64,000 bases of DNA, taken from assembly GCA_963921825.1 (NCBI GenBank), contig OY997596.1, forward strand, positions 33,037,932-33,101,931, in the 5' to 3' direction. This DNA is from Erodium maritimum (lineage: Eukaryota > Streptophyta > Magnoliopsida > Geraniales > Geraniaceae). Made by a program: the position numbers and the translations under genes. Positions 55,680 to 64,000 of this stretch are shown piece after piece (position 1 is the first letter of the stretch; every line of letters begins with the position of its first letter). The notes under the pieces were generated by a model. That model had not been told where the DNA came from. It saw only the letters and a list, made by a program, of their open reading frames with translations, and searched no databases.

Positions 55680-56247
55680 GTAATGACTTTGTTATAGTTC
55701 GTTTAGTAACCTTGATGCATTTTTTTTGTGGTGGATTAGTTCTTGTTCTCATGTTATGAATTGTGGATAAGCCTTTTCTGGTGAGACTGGAGATGATTGA
55801 TGATTGTTCTTATGGTTGATGTTTCCTTCTTTGGTTCTTTGCATTTTCTTGACAGGTATGATTCAGCAGTTTCTTTGGGCAGGTATGGTTCAATTTGTCG
55901 TTGACCTGCAATGTCATTTGGTTTCAAAAATAAAATTAGGTTGGTTCAACCATATTGATGGTACTAAATGCTTGGAATTATTCAATTTGTCATAGGATGT
56001 GTTGAATGTTCAATTCAATACAGTGTGTTTGAACTACATCCTGAGCAAATGAGTTTATCCCAATCTTTAATTTCAACATGCCCATAGCTTTGGCAATTTA
56101 AATTGAGCACCCTTGTTTTTTTAGATATGTAAAATAAATTGCAGGTTGTATGATTTGTAAATTCTGTATGAGTAACTGCCATGCTAGCTCTTGCTAGGGG
56201 TGTTTCGGTTTTGGACTTGGCCCAATCAGAAACTTGGTCTCTTAGAG
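55680..56247. other. AT-rich, intron-like sequence
   Basis: T-rich sequence with no domain-bearing frame, consistent with an intron after the exon at 55455-55679. Candidate small exons near 55856 would introduce an in-frame stop and were not accepted. Confidence 0.35.
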
Positions 56248-56252
56248 GTACA

Positions 56253-56645
56253 TGTTATGACCCTGCGTGATCGATCGCGTTATGGGATAGGATATGGGCT
56301 CGTTAGAAGGGAACCCGAAGACCTTTTGATATAAGCTCATTATAGAGGGAACTCGAAGACCTCGTAGGAGAGACCAAAGTAGTTTATTCAATTCTCAAGT
56401 CTCCTTATTCAATATAATCCCTTGGTATATATAGCCAAGGAATTACTTGTTCACCAAGTCTACTACAATTCAACTTACCAAAATCTACTCAACTTACCAA
56501 AACCTAATACAACTCATTAATTAAAAGACAATTATGAAAGGAAAATACTAATAAAACTCAAACAACCCTAGCCGACTTCCACCTAGCCGGCCACACCTTG
56601 TGGTGTGCTTATCCTATTCCGTTACGGTCCGTAAGTCCCATAACA
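56253..56645. mobile_element. Solo short LTR (copia-like), 393 bp
   Basis: It begins TGTTATGACC and ends CCCATAACA, so the ends form a short TGTTATG/CATAACA inverted repeat. GTACA is duplicated at 56248-56252 and 56646-56650. A TATA-like TATATATA lies at about 56432. Short LTRs of this form are typical of copia or TRIM elements. No internal domain is present. Confidence 0.85.
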
Positions 56646-56679
56646 GTACATGAACTGATTAAAGGTGTAATTTTATCAG

Positions 56680-56880
56680 GTATCTAATTTTTCATCTTCA
56701 TATTTGTTGAAAACAATAAATTCGTCCTCCAGGCAAATTGGTGCTGCAATTTTTCGATGTATCTAATATTTCATCTTCTATTTGTTGGAAACATTAAATT
56801 CGTCCTCCAGGCAAATCGGTGCTGCAATTTTTCGATGTATCTGATATTTCATCTTCTATTTGTTGGAAACACCAACGGTA
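56680..56880. repeat. 78-bp tandem repeat, 2.5 copies
   Basis: The blocks GTATCTAATTTTTCATC, GTATCTAATATTTCATC and GTATCTGATATTTCATC start near 56680, 56758 and 56836. They are linked by CGTCCTCCAGGCAAAT and GGTGCTGCAATTTTTCGAT. Open frames across it only reflect the repeat. Confidence 0.85.
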
Positions 56881-57011
56881 TAGGAAATGGGAGAATTACA
56901 TTTTTTGTGGTTAGAAACATGTTTAATGTTCATATAGGTCTCTCACAATTCAAAAGTACTTAAATAAGCGTCTTAAGAAATTGTAGGTAATTTCTCTCAA
57001 CTTCTTGTTGT

Positions 57012-57193
57012 AGAGTGGTTGGTAAAGCTGGGTTTTGTATGGATTTTTTGTTGCTGAAATAATAAGATCATGGTCATGTTAGAGCTTAGTATATTTCATT
57101 GTAGAGTGGTTGGTAAAGTTGGGTTTTGTATGGATTTTTTTGTTACTGAACTAATAAGATCATAGTCATGTTAGAGCTTAGTATATTTCAATT
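57012..57193. repeat. Direct duplication of about 92 bp
   Basis: TAGAGTGGTTGGTAAAG and about 75 following bases, including TAGAGCTTAGTATATTTCA, occur twice in tandem (from about 57012 and 57104) with a few differences. Confidence 0.88.
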
Positions 57194-58229
57194 CCTTATT
57201 TCATCTTTTAAATTTTCTTAAGTTTACTCTATTTATGTTATATGCAGTGGTATGGAAGTGTATTGATTGTATGCCTTAATCAAAAGAAGCCCTCTCAGAT
57301 TCTCAGTCTCTCCTATTACGTTCTCTTTGAGGAAGCTTGTAAATGGTATATGTGTTTACTGTCATGTTCCAATTTCACTTTCGTTGAACTTTGATCTGGC
57401 TTCATTGTTGTTTGGTCGTTGAGACCGGGCATGAATAATAACCTTTCTCATTCATAAGTAAGTTTTAAATCGGCTATTTTGTTTGCATGAGTTAGTTTAA
57501 TATTGTATGTCGATCAACAACCTGGCTAAATTTTCTATAATTGGATTAGTTTGTGATGCTTCATAGCTGATAATATGTCTTCTATTAATCACAGATCCTT
57601 CATCTCATTGTAGGGTCAACTAAGACCGGGTGTGATGGTCGTTTGTTATGCTTGATTTCCATTTGTTGTCGGCTTCATTCGTAAGGCAGCAGCTTCACTA
57701 ATTTAACCAACATGTTCATTCAATTAGTTGCATGCCCTGGGAGGAAAATAACATGAACAAAGACATTATAACCAATGAATCCAAGCATGCTCTGATTTGG
57801 AGATGAGAAAAGAAGGTCAAATGTGCTAAACCCTATCTTGTCTCTCATTTGTTGGTACTTGCTGAATACTGTTGGTTTTAGGAGGATTTGAATTTTAGTT
57901 TTCATCACAGTTTTGCTCTTGGTTTGTCTTGAATTTTTGGTTCTGGGTTTTTTGTTTGTTTGGTAAGGTTACAATATTAATGGGCTGATTTTGATCCATG
58001 TCAATGCTAAAGGCCTTATATTGTTTGTTTTGGTTTAAAACGCTTTTTTTGAATCTCTACAACTCAACAGGGACATCCATCTCTTTGGCAAATTGGTTTG
58101 TTCTTGCCTTAATGGTGTGAGCAAGAGTCAGGGAGATTGTTTGTTCTTGCTTGGCTAGTTGTGGCTGCAAATATAAAATCATATGTTGGAGTAAAAGAGA
58201 AATAAAAGGAAAACCCATTAAAAGCCGAC
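57194..58229. other. Unassigned intron-like sequence
   Basis: T-rich sequence with no frame I can support. A possible acceptor (TTATATGCAG) near 57246 opens a short non-repetitive stretch to a GT near 57350, but no protein similarity was seen. Confidence 0.3.
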
Positions 58230-60110
58230 TTTATTTATTTATTTTTTTATCAGAAAAAAAACAAAATTTATTCGACCAATTAAGATTCTCCAGAGGAGAA
58301 ATACAACCAAAAGGGCGAAGAGCAAAGGAGCAGAAGCAAGAAAGGCCCATAAGGACAGAAACTACAACAATTCCTGAAACAATTTGATAGTGTCGTCATT
58401 GCCGCAAGAAGAGGTGAAGCCCATCGATTTACAAAAAGGGTCCAGACACGTTTGGCCTCGGACTTCTTCCAAAGAGACCGCGGGGGACTAACATCTTTGA
58501 GCGTCTGAATGTGCTTTTGTCTACCGTTCCTGATCCGTTTGATCTTCCATTTGGGACGAGAGTGGATAGGAACCGGGGCGACAGAGGGGGAGACAATGTT
58601 GACAATGAAGGACGAGAAGTTTTATGGCTCGGGATGAGGGGTCCGAGGTCTTGAGAGCTGCCAAGGGGGGGCTGGGCTTAGGATCAGGTGCAGGGCCGTG
58701 AGCAAGCAGGCCCAAGGCAGCTGAAGCCAGGCCTAAATCAGAGGGAGACTGGTCAACTGCAACATGTCCAATGTAAGACGTGTTGATCGAGGGGCCGCAC
58801 AATAAAGCTAGCGCGTTGTTTCGAGATGGGAGAGGAGACGTCGTGTAGGGAACTGGAGGGGCGAGGGACTCGGGATTCACAGATGGAGAAGACTAAGCGA
58901 CTCGCACGACATCAGAGTCCGATGAAGAGGTCCGGCCACGGCGAGACGAAGAGGCGGTGGAAACTTGCCGGAAAGAGGCTGGTTGACACGGATCCGGCCA
59001 CATCGAACGCTGAGGTCCCCCAAGAGGTGAGTCGTCATCTAATCGAACTTCTCCATCTTCTAAATCGAGAGGGTCAAGCTCGGAGTCGCTATCCTCTCCC
59101 ACCGGGACACCCAGATCTGGCTCAAAGGGTTTAGATACAGGGACTTGCAGAGAATCGCAGCCTGAGACCAGAAAAGGGAAACTAGAGTTCCCGATCACGA
59201 GCTCGACATGGATGACATCAGAGACCGGCCGGCGCAAGAAGATGAGGACGAAAGCCCGATCCAAATGGGTTAAGGAGGAGGAGAAAGAATGGACGGCGAT
59301 GACAGTACCGATAGTCGAAGCGATGCTGCGGATTGATCCCATCGGCCAACCTGAAAGAGGAATCCCAACCAAGGAGACCCAGCCGAAGCATCCGCTTTCA
59401 AAAATGCACTCAAATCCGAGAAGAAGTCAGAGAACATAGGTCGAAGTTCGATCCAGGCAACCTCTTCTGTCGCCTTCAGAGCTTTTGAGGAGTTGAAACG
59501 GATCAGAAAAGCTCCACCCCCAAGCTCGTGGAGGCTAAAAAGACCATGCATGGAGGGGGGGAGAGTGGCTTGAAGATCGACCGACGACCGATTGTCTCGA
59601 GCCACGCCAATGATGGCGGAGCGAAGCACGGATTCAGTCAAAGGGTTGGCAGAACCGGTACAAGAGCGAGCAGGATCAGAGCTCGGGTGAAGGTTGGATG
59701 GAGGAGGTGGGGCAACAGTACCCGCCACCACATCCTTGAACGAACGATGTTTGGAAGAAGCACGAGGGGAGATTGCTGCCGGAGTGATGTTAGAGGACGG
59801 GGAAGGACTCGAGCAAAGTCAACAATCAGCCGATTGGAACCCAGCGAGGAACGATTCTTGGCAGCAACAGCCAAAGCAGCAACAACCGAAGAAAGAAAGA
59901 AAACGAAACCGAAGCGTTTTCCGGATTTGGTAGGCTTGGAAGGGATGAAAGCAGGACTGACAGTTTCATGGACTGAAAAGAGATCGAACAACTGATTATT
60001 GGAGTAATCAGGAGGGAGATTGCAGATGAAGATGCGAAAGGAAAGAGGATTGGAAAGGGGGGAAGAGGAAGGGTCGGGGGGCTTCGGGGGGAGAGCTCAT
60101 TATTGTTTCT
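58230..60110 (-). mobile_element. LINE remnant containing ORF1 and 3' tail only
   Basis: On the minus strand the order is an RRM (RIFICNLPPDY near 60010, then GKRFGFVFF), a DUF4283-like region (LHELGGGAFLIRFNSS, then GIPLSGWPMGSI near 59360), an acidic C-terminal part and a tail ending TTTCTGATAAAAAAATAAAT. Endonuclease and RT are absent, so ORF2 has been deleted or was never present. Frameshifts split ORF1. A clear target duplication was not found. It differs in sequence from the LINE at 34483-39571. Confidence 0.7.
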
Positions 60111-60478
60111 TCTATTTTGCAGTAAGGAATTAATCTATCAAACTGTTTATTCTTATGATTATTTGTTCAGTTGTTGTGTCTTAAATCAGTCTAACTATCC
60201 GTCTCGGATTCAAATCTATGTATTTTGATGCCGAGGAATGATTCTTCTCCATGAGGAATGGTTTTGATGCTGTGACTTCTTAATGGATGGCATGAACCTG
60301 TTCTTGTGACATAAAGGTGCGACTTTGATTGTGGAATAATTTACTTGTGATATAAATCTGCTATTTTTCTTTTATTGTCTTCTTAAACCTTAGGTAGAAA
60401 GAACTATAAAAAAAATCATTTTTTCTTGGCTTAGTTTTATGGCAGATTCACAATTTTAAAATTAGCATTGTTGGTGGA
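60111..60478. other. AT-rich sequence, no gene seen
   Basis: No domain-bearing frame or structured repeat. TTCTATTTTGCAG near 60110-60122 looks like a splice acceptor but opens no convincing exon. Confidence 0.35.
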
Positions 60479-60487
60479 TTTTTTGAG

Positions 60488-60612
60488 GGGTAAATTATGT
60501 TTGACTACCCCGAACTAAACGCGTTTAACGGTTTACTACCCCGAAGTTTATTCGTAACAATCGTCTACCCCGAACTAATCAATAATTACGACGTTGCCCC
60601 CTTTCCATCCAT
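60488..60612 (+). repeat. Left terminal inverted repeat
   Basis: It contains three copies of a CTACCCCGAA block and pairs with 63122-63245. Within it ACGACGTTGCCCCCTTTCCATCC is mirrored at the right end with one or two changes. Confidence 0.9.
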
Positions 60613-60799
60613 GGCTGTCATTTTTTTTGTAAAATGACGAAAATACGCTCAACTGTTTTCCAAATTTACACTCTCATACCCTCACTACCTCAAATCTGTT
60701 AAATGAATTAATTCTTTTCAAATATTTATAAATATTCCTTAGTTTAATAATTAAAAAAATATAAATTCAAAAAGTTCAAAACTTTAGCCGTGGTTTTGA

Positions 60800-61990
60800 G
60801 AATATTAGGGGGCAGGCTAGCGGCGCAGCTCTGCTAGGGTTTCTAGCTTGAGTTTTGCGATGTCCGATTCCCTTTTTCTGGTGCGATCATGGTTTCAGCG
60901 TGGAAGGAGAGGTGATCGGTGTCTTCGACCTCGACTGGTGAAGCAGCGGGTGAGGTTGGGGGAGATGGAAGCAGGTCGGGGAGCCCGGGGCGGGTTCAGG
61001 CCGCGGCGGCGCAGGGTGGGGCACTGCGGAGCAGTCGGACGGGGTGCCCATGGCTGGATCGGGACGGCGGGGACCATGGCGGGATGGCGCAGGACTGGCC
61101 GGAGGGATCGGAAGGTGAATCCGAAACACCGGGTTCTCTCTTCTCTGGCCAACGGGTCCCCATGCAGATCGAAGGAACACGGTGTGACGCCGGCGAGGGG
61201 GCCGAGGCCCCGGGGGCTAGGAAGCGGAGCAGGACGGCTGGGGCTTGATCGCGACGCCGGTGATGGGGAACGGGTCTCCGTGATACCGTCGGACAAGGGC
61301 GAGGGGGTCACCCCGACCCTGATCTCATCGAGCTCGAAGGTCACGTCGGGGGTGCCGCCGGCAGAGGTTGCTTGGTGCCGAAGAAAAGGAAAAGAGTTGG
61401 CGGCGGGAGAGGCTGCTAGGGTTTCAGAGGTGCGGGCCGGGGGTGACGTGGGCCTGGGTCGAGGGCTTATGGAGGAAGAAGAATATGGGGCGTCGAATGG
61501 GGCGTCATCTGCAGCGGCGGGGGGCTTCAAGCACCCTCGCCTCCAAGAATGAGTCCTATCGGGGCCAGGGAGGGTTTGGTCGGCTGTACCTTCTCCCTGG
61601 TGTACAGGTGGCATTGGTACCACCAACAGCTGACATGTTACTACCCTACCACTTCGGGGTCAGCATTCCCGCGTTCAGGAGCCCTACCACTATCACGCAA
61701 GGGAGGACGACGCACGCTGACATACCGGGGGAGTAATTGGTCCACCACTGTTTACCTATCGTCTGGTCTGCTCGATCAGTTCTCTTGGTTGGCGTACACT
61801 GTATCGGTATCTTCGGATGCTACCGCAGTCCCAAATCCCCGACCTACTATTATGCTACAGAGCACATTTACTCTTTATGCACTTGTTTTTCAATTATTCC
61901 AGTTTGGTTTATGTACGGTGACGCCCCATTGTGGGGTCCCCGAGTTAAGTTATAATTAATGAATATTACCATTTCCTCTCAAAAAAAAAT
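60800..61990 (+). mobile_element. Retroposon-like insert or LINE fragment inside the DNA transposon
   Basis: It begins near GGCAGGCTAGCGGCGCAGCT with a leader (CTAGGGTTTC) and a GC-rich open frame of 234 codons (60848-61552), and ends with TAATTAATGAATATTACC, CTCTC and an A-run at about 61980. A possible duplication of ATATAAATTC lies near 60758 and 61990. The frame has no recognised domain and overlaps an equally long frame on the other strand, so coding status is uncertain. It may be a deleted LINE retaining both ends. Confidence 0.4.
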
Positions 61991-62204
61991 ATATAAATTC
62001 CTTATATAAATTTTAAAATATGATTTAAACTATTTTAATTTTTTAACCCTAAATTCTTTAATTTCGTTTTTTTATTAAATTTCTTCAAAATCTGTTATAA
62101 AAAGTTCTTTTTTCTTATTAATAATTTTTTATTATATTTTCATAAATTTTTATGTAAATTATTATTATTATTGATATATAACTTTCATATTTATTAAAAA
62201 AAAC

Positions 62205-62695
62205 CTTCATCTTCTCCATAGCTCATCGGCGCGGTCGGAGGAGTGTTGATGGGGACGCGTGGTGGAGGAGGGATATGCAGACGGGAACGACGGGAGGACG
62301 CCGACGATGATGGATCCCGTCCGGGGGAGGAGACCGACGCAAATCTGACAAGCCACCGTCCGATCTACGACCCATACCTCGTCTCGCCGACGTTGTTGCA
62401 GACACGGGCCCCGGAGCACGGTGAGAGAGACCGGCGTGGATGGAGGAGCTCCGCTCGCCGGCGGACCGAACAGGAGGAAGCAGGACAGTCTCGCTGGAGA
62501 CGACAGAGGAGAAGCTCAAGGGGCAAGCACAGATCCGGCCAGATGAGAAGTGGAAGCAAAGATGAGGGGAAGGAGGGAGAGGAAGAGAGAAAGGGGAGAG
62601 AGGACCACCGGCTGCTCATGGCCGAAGCCAGTCGCTGGCGGCGGCGGCAAGAAGAGAGGAGCACGATGGCAGTCTCTGCTCTGCTCTGTTAGTTT
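62205..62695. other. GC-rich cargo segment of the DNA transposon
   Basis: A GC-rich island between AT-rich flanks, with a 149-codon plus-strand frame (62243-62692) and overlapping minus-strand frames, all Arg- and Ser-rich. Sharp composition borders suggest captured DNA, as in Pack-MULEs. The source gene is not recognised. Confidence 0.4.
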
Positions 62696-63121
62696 TTTTT
62701 TTTGAAAATTACTTTGTTAGTTTTTGATAAATAACAAAAAAAACACTGATTTTAAATATTTAATAATGAAAATTTTATTAATAAGAAAAACATATATATA
62801 AAAAGCTAAAATTTAAACAGTTTTTATAATAAACAAAATATCTAAAAATAATTTTAAACATTTTTTTATAAAAAAACTACAATTTATTTTAATAATTTTT
62901 TTATTTTTAAAAATATAAATCATTTTTAATAAAAAAATATATGTAAAAAAGGGTGAATTTAGGGTTGCATTTGGGTTGGGTGGGGGGGGGGGGGGGGGGG
63001 GGGGGATTTAGGGTAGGATTCAGGTTAGGATAGATATTTAGGGTTGGAGTTGTTTTAGGGTAGTAAACAGTAAGGGCATTTTGGAATTTTAGAAAAAAAA
63101 GAACAGTGAATAGATGGAAAA

Positions 63122-63245
63122 ATGGATGGCAGGGGGTAACGTCGTAATTATTGATTAGTTCGGGGTAGACGATCGTTACGAATAAACTTCGGGGTAGTAA
63201 ACCTTTAAACGCGTATAATTCGGGATAGTCAAACGTAATTTACCT
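63122..63245 (-). repeat. Right terminal inverted repeat
   Basis: The reverse complement of 60488-60612, ending AATTTACCT before the TTTTTTGAG duplication. Mismatches such as TATAATTCGGGATAG against the left CTACCCCGAACTAAA show age or independent decay. Confidence 0.9.
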
Positions 63246-63254
63246 TTTTTTGAG

Positions 63255-64000
63255 TTTAATGGTTATTATTTTCAGTTTGGTACTTTATTCATTGACCTTG
63301 CCAATGTCAAGGGCTATGATATATGATATGATATACCATGTGATGACTTTCAGTGCATGTTTCATATCCTTTGATGACTTTCAAATGTAATTTTGTTCTA
63401 CTCAGTAGATAATGATTGTGTAGTCGGTTTTGCTTGTCTGAGGGGTTTATGGATGTTTCAGTTGCAGGGTATGCATGGTGAAGAAACATTTTTTGAAGCG
63501 AGCTTGGCAGTCTCATCAGGAAATCCGTGTTCTCTTCGTTATTCATTAGTAGGTATTGTGTTTTTGGCTAGAAATAAAATTGGTTTCCTCTCTGGTTGTT
63601 TGAGTTGCTGAGAAAACTAATGAAAGAAAAATGGAACTGTAGAATGTTTCAATCTCTAATCCATGAAAATGAAATTGTTGTACTAATTGTACTTGTCATT
63701 TTGAAAATGTTGGAGAATTTATTAAGATTCCACACCAAGCATGTTTCTGTTTATATTCAAATGTGAAGCCATTAACACTAAACAGAAAACAAGTTTTAAA
63801 AATTATACTTTCTCAACTCAATGGACCATTTTCAACAAAGAGGTGAAATTGGCTACAAACCACTCTTAACTTAAGAATCGTGAGAACCAATCCTACCCAC
63901 ACACACCTAAGATCCAACATTCACCATGATGTCATATCATCACCCCAATTCCACCCAAATTCACGCCACTTTCATCATTTCTCACACAAGGAAGGGCATA
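63255..64000. other. AT-rich right end of the window
   Basis: No supported gene. A stretch at about 63467-63550 lies between an acceptor-like TTTCAGTTGCAG and a donor-like TAGGTATTG and has an open frame (MHGEETFFEASLAVSSGNPC), so it could be an internal exon. No family was recognised. Confidence 0.25.

Larger units (their letters stand above)
60488..63245. mobile_element. DNA transposon with about 125-bp terminal inverted repeats (MULE-like)
   Basis: 2758 bp. The left arm 60488-60612 starts GGGTAAATTATGTTTGAC and the right arm is its inverted copy at 63122-63245, with only scattered mismatches and weaker similarity further inward. TTTTTTGAG is duplicated at 60479-60487 and 63246-63254, and a 9-bp duplication is characteristic of Mutator-like elements. 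No transposase is present. The interior holds GC-rich cargo (60806-61560 and 62205-62695) between AT-rich arms and a nested retroposon-like tail. It would have been mobilised in trans. Confidence 0.85.

Noticed and set aside
55856-55882. A 27-nt microexon between acceptor GACAG and donor GTATGG
   Set aside because: Joined to the exon ending at 55679 in phase, it gives an immediate stop (GTA TGA).
60895-61626. 243-codon minus-strand ORF in the DNA transposon
   Set aside because: It overlaps an equally long plus-strand frame, is Pro/Ser/Arg-rich and has no recognised domain; likely a GC artefact.

Overview
This is a gene-poor, repeat-dense stretch of a plant nuclear genome, probably a eudicot. 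The evidence is large Ty3/gypsy chromovirus LTRs (2.6-3.1 kb), an L1-type LINE, Ty1/copia remnants, and a non-TIR-looking Mutator-like element (MULE) that carries a DUF1985/ULP1 peptidase gene. No rRNA, tRNA or CRISPR was recognised. The only candidate host gene is a possible first exon near 55.4 kb whose product starts like a plastid transit peptide. The species cannot be named from the window.

Region 1 (about 0.3-29.9 kb) is an old MULE of roughly 12 kb once later insertions are subtracted. It has a frameshifted transposase on the plus strand (475-6189), a minus-strand array of five small coiled-coil genes (6.6-8.5 kb and 20.2-22.3 kb), and a minus-strand DUF1985-ULP1 gene of six inferred exons (22470-29689). 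Three LTR-retrotransposon insertions interrupt it, each with a 5-bp target duplication: a solo LTR at 2360-5502 (GGATG), a full-length but pol-deleted gypsy element at 8532-20222 (CTCTC), and a solo LTR at 25687-28531 (CTAGT). Removing each insertion rejoins the broken reading frame of the gene it sits in. In the transposase this holds beyond a separate frameshift about 100 bp upstream of the insertion.

Region 2 (about 31.6-53.3 kb) is a minus-strand copia element. It was split by a full-length gypsy/Tekay-type chromovirus at 32255-48092 (TGTGG), whose 5' LTR was in turn split by an L1-like LINE at 34483-39571. It was also split by a solo LTR at 50172-53116 (TGATC). The insertion order is therefore copia, then gypsy, then LINE.

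Region 3 (53.3-64 kb) holds an unidentified repeat-bearing segment, the transit-peptide exon, a 393-bp solo copia LTR, an ORF1-only LINE remnant, and a 2.76-kb DNA transposon (60488-63245) with about 125-bp terminal inverted repeats and a 9-bp target duplication. That transposon carries GC-rich cargo and a nested retroposon.

The item most worth a second look is the MULE's accessory cargo. It is a tandem family of small genes that share a near-identical promoter core, alongside a ULP1-like gene whose catalytic cysteine position reads serine. Short GC-rich motifs and long inverted repeats occur only in the noncoding DNA around them. This arrangement is reminiscent of MULE anti-silencing systems, but that link is inference.
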